Assembly: GCA_003513895.1 (NCBI GenBank)
Contig: DOSU01000172.1
Location: 2,010 to 18,268 of the forward strand
Length of the DNA: 16,259 nucleotides
DNA from: Rikenellaceae bacterium
GTDB lineage: Bacteria; Bacteroidota; Bacteroidia; Bacteroidales; UBA932
Direction of reading: 5' to 3'
Both the position numbers and the translations under genes were made by a program. Shown here piece after piece: positions 1 to 7,806 of this stretch; the first letter of the stretch is position 1, and every line of letters begins with the position of its first letter. The notes beneath the pieces were generated by a model. It was not told the DNA's origin. It did no database searches and saw nothing but the letters and a program-made list of their open reading frames with translations.

Positions 1-66
1 GGCCTCTTTGTATTTATTCTCTAATGTGTCGCTTGATGAACAATAAACACAGATGCGCTTGCTCAT
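1..66 (-). CDS. LOG-family phosphoribohydrolase, N-terminal fragment
   Basis: An ATG at 66 opens a frame of 22 codons that runs off the left edge of the window. The peptide begins MSKRICVYCSSSDT. This matches the first beta strand and Cys/Ser-rich turn typical of LOG-family proteins (TIGR00730, often mislabelled lysine decarboxylase). These proteins have a Rossmann-like fold and cleave ribose 5-phosphate from nucleoside monophosphates. The catalytic PGGxGTxxE motif would lie outside the window, so the call rests only on the start. The gene lies 10 bp after the outer-membrane protein gene on the same strand, so it is probably the third gene of the trxA operon. Confidence 0.6.
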   Translation of the reverse strand, partial: MSKRICVYCSSSDTLENKYKEA

Positions 67-76
67 TTAAAAATTT

Positions 77-739
77 TTAGAAGAGAAATGCAACTGAAAG
101 CTGGAATCCCTGAAGTTTTGCATTTTGATATTTCTCATCCCAGGTTGTCTCTGTGGCAGTTTGTAATTTACCGAGACCCCAGTTGTATTTACCCATAATC
201 TGAAGCTTCCACAGGTCAAGACCTACTCCAAGACCAACACCATAATCGAATCTGTTTACATCGCTTATTGGCTGATCCTCTATTACTACGCCTGTTTGAA
301 TTGCATATTGAATATAAGGACAAACAACTACAAAAGGCCTGAGCAAAACCAGGTCTATACCAAACTGAAAGTTAATAGGAAGGGTAATGTAGTCCATCCG
401 TATTTCATTGGATAAAACCACCGCATCCTGAGACATAAAGTCGCCGTTTATGGTTGGCTTGGGACCACCATAAGTTAGTGACGGATTAGGTACTGTTCTT
501 ATTGCATTGTACAGCAGTTCGGGTTGAATGGCAAGTCCCAGGAACGGAACCTTCATTTGTACTGCCAGACCAAAGTGATATCCTGTTTGAGCATCCCACG
601 CCGCACTTGTGCTGCCGGCCTGTGTAACATCAGTTAATGTGTTAAAATTAAGGCCAGCCTTTACTCCAAATTTCGTTTGACCAAAAGACGCTGCACTTAC
701 TACAAGTAGTGCTAAAACAATTGTGATTAGTTTTTTCAT
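77..739 (-). CDS. PorT-like outer-membrane beta-barrel protein
   Basis: A 220-residue protein with a typical signal peptide (MKKLITIVLALLVVSAASFG, with cleavage near Gln21). Alternating hydrophobic and polar strands follow, and the protein ends in Phe (VAFLF), as expected of a substrate of the outer-membrane barrel assembly machinery. The first strand after the signal (KFGVKAGLNFNTL) resembles the Bacteroidetes outer-membrane beta-barrel family that includes PorT (PF13568-like). Its size suits an eight-stranded barrel. No specific function can be assigned, and this is not evidence for a type IX secretion PorT orthologue. It starts 3 bp after the trxA stop, so co-transcription is likely. Confidence 0.75.
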   Translation of the reverse strand: MKKLITIVLALLVVSAASFGQTKFGVKAGLNFNTLTDVTQAGSTSAAWDAQTGYHFGLAVQMKVPFLGLAIQPELLYNAIRTVPNPSLTYGGPKPTINGDFMSQDAVVLSNEIRMDYITLPINFQFGIDLVLLRPFVVVCPYIQYAIQTGVVIEDQPISDVNRFDYGVGLGVGLDLWKLQIMGKYNWGLGKLQTATETTWDEKYQNAKLQGFQLSVAFLF

Positions 740-742
740 TTT

Positions 743-1060
743 TTAAATCAATGAGTTGATTTTTGCTACAATATTTGCCTTAGTTGTGGATCCCACAATT
801 TTATCCTTTAGTTCTCCGTTTTTGAAGAACAGTATTGTAGGAATATTGCGGATTCCATATTTTACAGGTACCTCCGAACTTGAATCTACGTCACATTTTG
901 CAATTACAGCTTTGCCTTCATACTCAGTTGCCAGTTCTTCCACGATAGGTCCAATCATTCTGCATGGACCGCACCACGGTGCCCAGAAGTCAACAAGTAC
1001 AGGTTTGTCTGAATTAATCACTATCTCTTTAAAATTCGAATCGTTTACAGTTACAGCCAT
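743..1060 (-). CDS. trxA: Thioredoxin
   Basis: A 105-residue single-domain thioredoxin of normal length with no signal peptide, hence cytoplasmic. The redox site WCGPC is at residues 29-33 (Cys30 and Cys33), preceded by the usual VDFWAPW strand. The cis-proline motif is NIPT, with Pro74. It reduces protein disulfides using electrons from thioredoxin reductase. It appears to be the first gene of a short operon with the outer-membrane protein and the LOG-family gene. The 83-bp upstream stretch (1061-1143) is A/T-rich and holds only a weak -7 candidate on the minus strand (TTAATTTAG, about 1101-1109), so its promoter is not defined. Confidence 0.95.
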   Translation of the reverse strand: MAVTVNDSNFKEIVINSDKPVLVDFWAPWCGPCRMIGPIVEELATEYEGKAVIAKCDVDSSSEVPVKYGIRNIPTILFFKNGELKDKIVGSTTKANIVAKINSLI

Positions 1061-1143
1061 ATTTATATAAGGTTAATTAGTGTAATGCTTTTTAAAACTA
1101 AATGCTAAATTAATATCTATTTTTTAAATATCCTATAAGTGTT

Positions 1144-1177
1144 AAAATAAATGAAGAGGCAGCCTGCTGCCTCTTCA
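1144..1177 (-). terminator. Intrinsic terminator of the RND efflux operon
   Basis: A perfect 11-bp inverted repeat (1152-1162 with 1167-1177) encloses a 4-nt loop. The outer arm is TGAAGAGGCAG. Read on the minus strand, the stem is followed by TTTATTTT, a U-rich tail, and it lies about 27 bp past the PII-like stop codon. On the plus strand the hairpin is followed by A residues, so it works only as a minus-strand terminator. It separates the efflux operon from trxA. Confidence 0.8.
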
Positions 1178-1204
1178 AAAAAATAATCGATGCTTTCCTT
1201 TCTG

Positions 1205-1498
1205 TTATATTGCACTCTCCGCTTCCCAAACAAAGGCGCGAAGCCCCTGTTTTTCGGCCGATGAGTTTATTTCCTTTAATTCGGAAAGCAATATAGTCAA
1301 TATTTCCGGCTCTACAACCGCCATGACTGCCATGTTTATTGATGGCCAGGCGTGGGTACCAAAGTGCGGCTCTCCTTTATTGCTGCCGCGTCCCTGAACA
1401 TCAGCCCATTTTGTAAAGCCCCGTACATTGCATTTGTCCAGTGCCTGTTGTACAAGAGAGTTGTTCGCCTGATTAAATACAATCATTACTGCCTTCAT
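1205..1498 (-). CDS. Small PII/CutA-like protein linked to RND pump
   Basis: A 97-residue cytoplasmic protein without signal or membrane segments. The pattern is a beta strand (MKAVMIVFNQ), a helix, a Gly-rich loop (GRGSNKGEPHFGTHAWP, residues 36-52), a strand (INMAVMAVV), an amphipathic helix and a final strand (LRAFVWEAE). This beta-alpha-beta pattern with a loop after strand 2 fits the ferredoxin-like fold of the PII/CutA superfamily, where the loop would be the equivalent of the PII T-loop. It lacks the classical PII T-loop tyrosine context, so it is not GlnB or GlnK. It begins 2 bp after the RND pump stop and is the last gene of the efflux operon. I infer a regulatory or ligand-sensing role at the pump; the ligand is unknown. 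Confidence 0.65.
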   Translation of the reverse strand: MKAVMIVFNQANNSLVQQALDKCNVRGFTKWADVQGRGSNKGEPHFGTHAWPSINMAVMAVVEPEILTILLSELKEINSSAEKQGLRAFVWEAESAI

Positions 1499-1500
1499 AA

Positions 1501-4500
1501 TTATACTGCTTTTAGTTCGTTAATTTTTTTTGCCCACGCTTTTCTCTTTCTCTTAATATCTCCTGCGTGGAATGAGGTATAAACTGTTGGTATTACAATG
1601 AGTGTCAGAATGGTCGAAAGTGTTAGCCCTCCAATGATTGATATACCCATAGGCTGCCATATCTCCGAGCCTTCTCCAATTCCGAGAGCCATAGGAAACA
1701 TACCCAGAATTGTGGTGAGAGTGGTCATAAGTACCGGACGCAATCGTGATTTACCCCCGGATATAACCGACCTCTTTACAGAAGAACCTCTCTCCTTGTT
1801 CAGGTTGATGTAGTCGATGAGCACAATACCATTTTTAACAACAATTCCCACAAGCATAACAGCTCCAATAAGCGCTATAAGACTGAGTGTTGTACCTGTG
1901 AGCCAAAGTGCAACAAATACTCCGGAGAATGCAAAAGGAAGGGAAAACATTATTATAAAAGGATCGCGGAAAGATTCAAACTGAGCCGCCATTACAATGT
2001 ATGTGAGCAGAACCACAAGAGCCAGGAGGGTAAACATATCGGCAAAAGACTCCTGCTGTTCCTCAACAGCGCCGGAAATTTCCACTGTAATGAGCGGTGG
2101 CATATTTATCTTTGCAACCTCTCTGTTCACATCTGCGGCAATATCTCCAAGCGATCTGTTGTAAACGGTTCCTGTTACCTTAATAACACGCTCTCTGTCT
2201 AAGTGTTCGATTGAAGGCGGAGCAAAACTTTCAACAACATTTCCAACTTCACTTAATCTTACTGCCTTGCCCTGAGTATTATATATGAGTATATTGCGGA
2301 TATCATCCACCGTTGTGCGGAACTTCAGATCGTTTCTTACAACAATGTCGTACTCTTCTCCCGACTCTCTGAACCGGGATGTGATAATACCATTGATTCT
2401 GTTTCTCACAACTGTTGCTGCTCCTGTCATAGTAATACCGTTCATCGCGAGTTTTTGCCTGTCGAATTCTACTTTAAACTGTGGCATATAATCTTCGCGG
2501 CTAAGCTTAACATCCCTCAAACCTGTGGTTTTTTTCATAATTTCGGACACCTGCTTTGCGACAGTCTCAGCATCATCAAAGTTATAGCCCAGCACGTCCA
2601 TTTCGAGGACTGTTCCTCCTCCCCCCATGCCCATATTTGAACCTCCGGGAGTTACATTGTATCTGTATATTTCAGGAATTACCGCAAGATCTTTTCGCAT
2701 CTCGTCCGAGATTTCAAACATATCTCTGTTCCTCTCTTTTGGTTTGGACAGCTTAACAGTATATGTGATGATATGGGAACCTGAACTTCTTAGCGACATA
2801 AAGACATTTGAGCCGTCGGACTGACCCATTGATGTTTGAAGAATTATTACTTCGGGATACTTCTCCTTCCACATTTCGTAAAGGTAGGAGTTGAGTTTTC
2901 TTGCTTTTTCAACTCTGGTACCAACAGGCAGCTCTACAGTAATGCCAATTTGCGAATTATCCGAAGATGGAAAAAAGTCGGTACCTACTTTGGCAACGAG
3001 AACAAGACTAGCCAAAAAGAGGGCAAGTGCAGCACCCATCACCAGGAATCTGTGATTTACAGCCCATTTTAATGCTCCTGCATATCCTCTGTCCAGAGCA
3101 TCAAGCATTCTCTCAATTGGAGCATACAGGAACTGGAAGGTTTTGGTTCTTTTAGGATCGGCCTTAAGCAGCACCGAAGACATCATAGGAGTAAGGGTGA
3201 GCGCTGCCAGTGTAGATACCGAAATAATTATGGTAACTATCCAGCCGAGCTGCTTAAACATTATCCCTGCCAATCCCGATACCATTGTAAGAGGAAAGAA
3301 TACCGAAATAATCGTTAGAGTCGAAGCTATTACGGCAACCGCAACCTCGTTTGTTGCATATATTGCAGCATCTTTGGGTTTACTGCCCCTTTCGATGTGC
3401 GTCGTTATATTTTCAAGTACAACAATTGCATCGTCCACCACCATACCAATTGCTATGGAGAGCGAACTAAGGGATATGATATTGAGCGTGTTGCCTGTTA
3501 TCATAAGATATATGAAAGCAGCAACCAGCGACACAGGAATTGTGAGGATAATTATTAACGTTGCCCTCCATCTTCCAAGAAAGAAAAGTACAACTATCAT
3601 AACAAAAAGTCCGGCCAGAAGCACTGTTTCGGTTAACGAACTAATGCTGTCCTTGATGAATTCCGACGTGTCCATAACCATTTCCAGCTTAACGTCGGGA
3701 GGCAGAGATTTTTGAATACCAGGGAGCGCCTCATTGATTTTATTGGCTATATCCACAACGTTTGAACCAGACTGCTTTTGAACAACAATTGTTGCTCCCC
3801 TGAGTCCATTTGTATACACTTCGGTGGAACGCTCCTTAAGAGTATCTTTGATGGTGGCAACATCCTTTATGTAAATGTTCCTACCCATGAAACTTCCTAC
3901 AATTAGGTCCTTAATCTCATCACTCTCCTTAAACTCTCCGTCTACGCGGATTGAGTATGTATCGCTGCCCACATCTATGCTTCCGGCAGGGATATTCTTG
4001 TTTTCCATCGAAATAAGTGAGGCAATTTGCTCAATAGATAGCTTATATGCCTCCATTTTCTGGGGGTCTGCAGATATCTGTATCTCTCTTTGCGGAGCTC
4101 CGGAAATTGATGTTGAGGCAACTCCGTCAATTCTGTTTAACGGATTTGCGACCTTTTCTTCAAGAATTTTATAGAGACCCTCCGAACTTACATCGGCATG
4201 TGCCGAAATAAATGCAATAGGCATCATATCGGAACTGAACTTCAATACGACAGGAGATTCACACTCTTCCGGAAGGAAGTTGCGCTGCATATCGAGGACG
4301 GCACGAATGTCGTTTACAGCCTCGTCCATATTTGTACCATACTCAAACTCAATCGTAATGAGCGATACGTTGTCCTTTGATGTGGAATTTATCCTTTTTA
4401 AATCCGAAACAGTACTAAGGGATGTTTCAAGCCTTTTTGTGACATTCTGCTCTATATCCATTGCGCTTGCGCCGGAATAAGTTGTCATTATGGTTGCCGC

Positions 4501-4629
4501 ATTGAGCTCAATTTTTGGATAAAGGTCAACCGAAAGCTTCGAAAACGAGAACAATCCCAGTACCATAATGGCCACAAAAATGAGGACCGTGGTAACAGGT
4601 TTTTTTACTGAACTTTCATATATTTTCAT
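1501..4629 (-). CDS. RND efflux transporter, inner-membrane pump subunit
   Basis: A full-length 1042-residue AcrB/MexB-type pump. An N-terminal membrane helix (about 12-31) precedes a large periplasmic porter domain, then six helices from about residue 335, a second periplasmic domain and six C-terminal helices. The proton-relay residues are present: Asp399-Asp400 in GMVVDDAIVVLEN (TM4) and Lys932 in GIVVKNGIVLID (TM10), corresponding to AcrB Asp407/408 and Lys940. The intact porter suggests proton-driven export from the periplasm or inner membrane. The DD/K set suits hydrophobe or drug exporters better than heavy-metal pumps, but the substrate cannot be read from sequence. A Gly/Met-rich loop (NMGMGGGG) lies in the second porter domain. 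The gene starts 14 bp after the adaptor stop and is followed 2 bp later by the PII-like gene. Confidence 0.95.
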   Translation of the reverse strand: MKIYESSVKKPVTTVLIFVAIMVLGLFSFSKLSVDLYPKIELNAATIMTTYSGASAMDIEQNVTKRLETSLSTVSDLKRINSTSKDNVSLITIEFEYGTNMDEAVNDIRAVLDMQRNFLPEECESPVVLKFSSDMMPIAFISAHADVSSEGLYKILEEKVANPLNRIDGVASTSISGAPQREIQISADPQKMEAYKLSIEQIASLISMENKNIPAGSIDVGSDTYSIRVDGEFKESDEIKDLIVGSFMGRNIYIKDVATIKDTLKERSTEVYTNGLRGATIVVQKQSGSNVVDIANKINEALPGIQKSLPPDVKLEMVMDTSEFIKDSISSLTETVLLAGLFVMIVVLFFLGRWRATLIIILTIPVSLVAAFIYLMITGNTLNIISLSSLSIAIGMVVDDAIVVLENITTHIERGSKPKDAAIYATNEVAVAVIASTLTIISVFFPLTMVSGLAGIMFKQLGWIVTIIISVSTLAALTLTPMMSSVLLKADPKRTKTFQFLYAPIERMLDALDRGYAGALKWAVNHRFLVMGAALALFLASLVLVAKVGTDFFPSSDNSQIGITVELPVGTRVEKARKLNSYLYEMWKEKYPEVIILQTSMGQSDGSNVFMSLRSSGSHIITYTVKLSKPKERNRDMFEISDEMRKDLAVIPEIYRYNVTPGGSNMGMGGGGTVLEMDVLGYNFDDAETVAKQVSEIMKKTTGLRDVKLSREDYMPQFKVEFDRQKLAMNGITMTGAATVVRNRINGIITSRFRESGEEYDIVVRNDLKFRTTVDDIRNILIYNTQGKAVRLSEVGNVVESFAPPSIEHLDRERVIKVTGTVYNRSLGDIAADVNREVAKINMPPLITVEISGAVEEQQESFADMFTLLALVVLLTYIVMAAQFESFRDPFIIMFSLPFAFSGVFVALWLTGTTLSLIALIGAVMLVGIVVKNGIVLIDYINLNKERGSSVKRSVISGGKSRLRPVLMTTLTTILGMFPMALGIGEGSEIWQPMGISIIGGLTLSTILTLIVIPTVYTSFHAGDIKRKRKAWAKKINELKAV

Positions 4630-4643
4630 AGAATATTGCTATT

Positions 4644-5669
4644 TTAAAGTGACAAATTGACACCCGATTCGGTTACTTTTACCTTTGCTTTATCTACCAG
4701 GCTATTCATTCCGGCAACAACTACCTTTTGGCCGCTTTCAATTCCACTCAGGATTTCGTACTGATCTCCCACTCTGCGTCCCAGTTCCACTTTGGTGTAC
4801 AATACTGTATCGCCGTCTAAAACATAAATGTATTTTTCGTTGGTTCCGCTCTGCTTAATAACTGCTTTATCGGGTACAACAACCCTGTTTTTTGATCCAA
4901 GCTCAACTTTTGTTCTTGCAAACATCCCCGGACGGATTTCCATCCTGGGATTGTTTATGCTCACCTGAACCTGGAAAGTACGGGATGCCGATTCAATTGT
5001 TGGATATATTAGACTAACCTTTCCAGGGAATTTTTTACCTTCATAAACATCAAGAAAGATATCTACAGGTGTTCCAACTTTTATCCTGGGGAAGAATTCT
5101 TCCGAAATGCTTATCATGATTTTTACAGGCTGAAGTTGCATTACAACCAGGATTGGCTGTCCCATAGTGAGGTCGCCGCTGTCAAAATTCCTTTGTGTAA
5201 CAACCCCGTTGATTGGAGAGAGAAGTTTTGTGTTCTTGTCCAGATTGCGCAGACTCTCTTCTGCCACTTTCACCTGTGTTTGCATCTGATCATATTGCTG
5301 TTTGGATACTCCGCCGGCCGTATAAAGGGCTTCAATCCGGGACAGGTCGATTTTAAGATTTTCAAGTTGAGTTTTTGCGTTTGCATAGTTCAGGTTCTCC
5401 ATTTGAACAAGAAGCTGACCTTTATGTACATTTGAACCCACCTCAACATAAATCCTTTCTATTCTTTGTGCCGAAGAGCTTGAAATACTGTTTTTTACAT
5501 ACGGTTCAATGCTTCCGGTAAACTCAACAATCTGATTTACCATTTGAGTCTTAGCCTCTGCCACCTTAACCAAAGGAAGGGATGATACCGCCTCGGTTTT
5601 CTCTTTATTTGAAGAGCAAGCGCTAAAAATCAAAGCGCCAAGAGCAAGAAGTAGTGTTACTTTTTTCAT
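4644..5669 (-). CDS. RND efflux periplasmic adaptor lipoprotein (HlyD/AcrA family)
   Basis: A 341-residue membrane-fusion protein. The signal peptide ends in a lipobox (FSAC, Cys18), so the mature protein should be lipid-anchored. A biotinyl-lipoyl-like half (RIERIYVEVGSNVHKGQLL, from about residue 70) leads into a short alpha-hairpin, then the second lipoyl half (LLSPINGVVTQR). Beta-barrel and membrane-proximal domains follow, with the family signature IRPGMFARTKVELG. The short hairpin is typical of the smaller Bacteroidetes adaptors. It bridges the pump and the TolC-like channel encoded on either side. It starts 13 bp after the channel gene's stop. Confidence 0.93.
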   Translation of the reverse strand: MKKVTLLLALGALIFSACSSNKEKTEAVSSLPLVKVAEAKTQMVNQIVEFTGSIEPYVKNSISSSSAQRIERIYVEVGSNVHKGQLLVQMENLNYANAKTQLENLKIDLSRIEALYTAGGVSKQQYDQMQTQVKVAEESLRNLDKNTKLLSPINGVVTQRNFDSGDLTMGQPILVVMQLQPVKIMISISEEFFPRIKVGTPVDIFLDVYEGKKFPGKVSLIYPTIESASRTFQVQVSINNPRMEIRPGMFARTKVELGSKNRVVVPDKAVIKQSGTNEKYIYVLDGDTVLYTKVELGRRVGDQYEILSGIESGQKVVVAGMNSLVDKAKVKVTESGVNLSL

Positions 5670-5682
5670 ATTATTACAAATG

Positions 5683-7026
5683 TTATTTTTCTAAATTTTC
5701 CGTTCCTGTTACCTTTTCAAACTCATTCTTTGCTTTTATAAAATCGAAAAGAGTTTGGTTATAATTGAGCTTTGACCTTGTGAGAGCCACCTCCGAGTCA
5801 TTCAATTCAAGTACTGTTCCTGCTCCTGTGTTAAATCTCACCTTGGCAATTTCATATCCTTTCTGAGCCTGCTGTACAGCCTCTCTGTCGGACATAAGCT
5901 GAACACCGGACATTTTCATTTCATTTACCGAGTTCTGTACAGAGAGCGACAGGCTCTCTTTTAGAAGTTCTCTCTGGTATTCCAGCTTTTGGATTACAAC
6001 TCTTGTTTGTTTTTCCTTGAGAGAAACCGATAGTTTATTGAAAATCGGTATTTGAAGAGAGAGACCCACGGCAAAAGAGTTTGACCAAGGTTTATTGAAT
6101 TTGAACTCTTCATTTTGCATCTGAAGCTGATAATTTGCAAAACCGGCAAGCACAGGAAGTCTTTGCGAGTGAATGAGTTCATAGCTTTTATTCATTTTTT
6201 CCATCTGAATGTCCATGGTTTTAAGAGTACTGTTCTGCTCTACATTAAGTTCTCCGTTCCATGCGTAATTTGTAATTTGATTACTGAATCCTTCAAAATC
6301 TCCTTTGATTTTTATGGGTTGATTCAGGTGAAGAGAAAGCAGTATCTTTAGCTGCATCTTTGCCAGTTCCAGACCATTACGAGCCTGAGTGAGTGAAGGA
6401 GATATGTTTCTTGCGGCAACTTCGGAACGAATCTTGTCATACTCGCTTGCCATACCCTGCTCATACATTTTTCTTATATTGTTTGCGCTCTCTGTCACAT
6501 TCTTGAAGCTCTGCTCCAAAACCTCAATTGATTTTTCCATCATTACAACTCCGTAAAAGCTGTTTTTTACCTGCTGTATCAGTTCCAGTTTTGTTGTTCT
6601 GGCCGACTCAAGCGCTGCCTTGATCTCAAGCTCCGAAAGCTGAATGTTTTTGTAAATAGCCATGGAAAAGAGAGGTACCTGCAAAGTACCTGCAAGTGCA
6701 TAACTGTTTTTAGAGCCTACCTCCATCTTGCCACCCGGGAAAAAGTCCGAAAAGAAAACCGGCTTTAAAATGTTGTTTGTATACTGTGCCGATCCGTTTA
6801 TGGCCGGCAGCAGCGCATTCCAGTTTTCCTGCTTGAGATAGTCTACCCGCTGCAGTTCGGCATCTGCAATCTTAATGTTCAGGTTGTCGTTAAGAGCAAT
6901 CTCAAGCGCCTGCTCAATAGTCAACTTAAGGGTGTCGCCCATGGGAACTTGCCCTCTCGAAGAGACAGAGGCAAGTGTGAGACCCAGTATGAGTCCTCCG
7001 ATTTTAATGGTTCTTAAAATTTTCAT
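5683..7026 (-). CDS. TolC-like outer-membrane efflux channel
   Basis: A 447-residue outer-membrane efflux protein with a signal peptide (about residues 1-26, ending near SSRGQ). Two homologous halves each carry long amphipathic helices and short barrel strands. The first begins LTIEQALEIALNDNLNIKIA, the classic OEP-family opening. The second ends with the characteristic AKVRFNTGAGTVLELNDSEVAL segment. Three copies would form the trimeric duct through the outer membrane for the pump encoded downstream. It lies 21 bp after the TetR gene, so the two are very likely on one transcript. Confidence 0.93.
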   Translation of the reverse strand: MKILRTIKIGGLILGLTLASVSSRGQVPMGDTLKLTIEQALEIALNDNLNIKIADAELQRVDYLKQENWNALLPAINGSAQYTNNILKPVFFSDFFPGGKMEVGSKNSYALAGTLQVPLFSMAIYKNIQLSELEIKAALESARTTKLELIQQVKNSFYGVVMMEKSIEVLEQSFKNVTESANNIRKMYEQGMASEYDKIRSEVAARNISPSLTQARNGLELAKMQLKILLSLHLNQPIKIKGDFEGFSNQITNYAWNGELNVEQNSTLKTMDIQMEKMNKSYELIHSQRLPVLAGFANYQLQMQNEEFKFNKPWSNSFAVGLSLQIPIFNKLSVSLKEKQTRVVIQKLEYQRELLKESLSLSVQNSVNEMKMSGVQLMSDREAVQQAQKGYEIAKVRFNTGAGTVLELNDSEVALTRSKLNYNQTLFDFIKAKNEFEKVTGTENLEK

Positions 7027-7047
7027 ATATAATTTTAATAAAATACT

Positions 7048-7662
7048 CTATTGTTTATTCTCGATATTAATATAGCTGTCTATTAATTCAATCCCCTTTG
7101 CTGTAGAGATGCCCCTAAAGTAAAATACGACCGACTCCCTAAACAACTCTTTTCTTGAAATATCTTTATTGGAAATAAATTCCGAACTTTCAATTGCATT
7201 GGAAATCTCTATTAATATTTTCGAAACCAATTCTTTGTTTATGCTCTCCAGAAAAAAGCCCTCCTTTTGTCCTCTTGCAAGAAACTCCTGAGTTTTTGTC
7301 ATGTGAAACTCTACAAATCTTATATATGTTTTCTTGTAAATTTCCGGATAGAACTTCTTAAGTTCAAAAAAGAAATTTATCCTCAGGTTTACCATCATGT
7401 CGGACTGATTCTCGTGAAACATACGGACCATTTCCATTACATTTCCCGACTCATCAATTGCTTTTTGGGTGCAATATTTCATTTTGTTTTCCAGAAAGAC
7501 CAGGCACTCTTCCAGTAAAGATGACTTATCGCTGAACTGCTCATACAAGGTCCTCTTGGAGATTCCGTTTTCCGTTGCAATTTCATCCATTGTAACAGAT
7601 TTGCACCCGCGGTGCAAAAACATCTCCATTGAATTTTCGACTATTCTCTCTCTTAGTTCCAT
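7048..7662 (-). CDS. TetR-family repressor of the efflux operon
   Basis: A 204-residue TetR/AcrR-type regulator. The N-terminal DNA-binding domain (about residues 5-55) contains the helix-turn-helix segment TMDEIATENGISKRTLYEQF. The remaining helical part would be the ligand-binding and dimerisation domain and shows no recognisable signature. I place the start at the ATG at 7662 (MELRERIVEN). A TTG one codon upstream (7665) is in frame but adds only one residue and is the less likely start. As first gene of the efflux operon it probably represses itself and the pump until an effector binds. The effector is not predictable from sequence. Confidence 0.9.
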   Translation of the reverse strand: MELRERIVENSMEMFLHRGCKSVTMDEIATENGISKRTLYEQFSDKSSLLEECLVFLENKMKYCTQKAIDESGNVMEMVRMFHENQSDMMVNLRINFFFELKKFYPEIYKKTYIRFVEFHMTKTQEFLARGQKEGFFLESINKELVSKILIEISNAIESSEFISNKDISRKELFRESVVFYFRGISTAKGIELIDSYINIENKQ

Positions 7663-7687
7663 CAATATTTTATTTCAATTAAGGTCG

Positions 7688-7719
7688 CAAAAGTAATATC
7701 AGAAAACTTATAAAACAAA
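7688..7719 (-). promoter_or_regulatory. Bacteroidetes-type promoter of the TetR-efflux operon
   Basis: On the minus strand a -7 element TACTTTTG (7695-7688) matches TAnnTTTG exactly. A -33 element TTTG (7719-7716) stands 20 bp upstream of it, within the usual spacing. Transcription would start near 7683, leaving a leader of about 20 nt before the TetR ATG. This is the best-matched promoter in the window. Confidence 0.6.
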
Positions 7720-7732
7720 AAAAGTTTTTATA
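7703..7732. promoter_or_regulatory. Candidate TetR operator: inverted repeat over the -33 box
   Basis: Two overlapping inverted repeats lie over and just upstream of the efflux promoter. AAAACTT (7703-7709) pairs with AAGTTTT (7722-7728). TATAAAAC (7709-7716) pairs with GTTTTTATA (7724-7732) with one unpaired T. A repressor bound here would cover the -33 element. The stretch is very A/T-rich, so chance symmetry is a real alternative. Confidence 0.3.
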
Positions 7733-7761
7733 TTTTTATTATTCGATTAATAATTACTTGT

Positions 7762-7769
7762 TAAATTTG
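7762..7769 (+). promoter_or_regulatory. Putative -7 element for kbl
   Basis: TAAATTTG matches TAnnTTTG and lies 37 bp before the kbl ATG, giving a short leader of about 30 nt. No convincing TTTG is seen at the expected -33 position (about 7738-7743), so the promoter is only half supported. A small inverted repeat, ATTATT-N5-AATAAT (7738-7754), lies just upstream. Confidence 0.4.
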
Positions 7770-7806
7770 TATACTCAAAGTCATAAGCAATAAAAACCAA
7801 TCATAT

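Noticed and set aside
756..1070. A plus-strand frame of 104 codons antisense to trxA
   Set aside because: trxA on the minus strand is certain from its CGPC site and full length. The plus-strand frame has no start context or recognisable product.
1152..1177. Hairpin considered as a plus-strand terminator or attenuator for a trxA antisense RNA
   Set aside because: On the plus strand the stem is followed by A residues rather than Ts. The T-rich tail and the position after the PII-like gene fit a minus-strand terminator.
3143..3715. A 190-codon open frame on the plus strand inside the RND pump gene
   Set aside because: It is antisense to a strongly conserved pump region, its translation is low-complexity (Ile/Ser/Val/Thr rich), and it matches no family pattern. 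It is a shadow of the coding frame.
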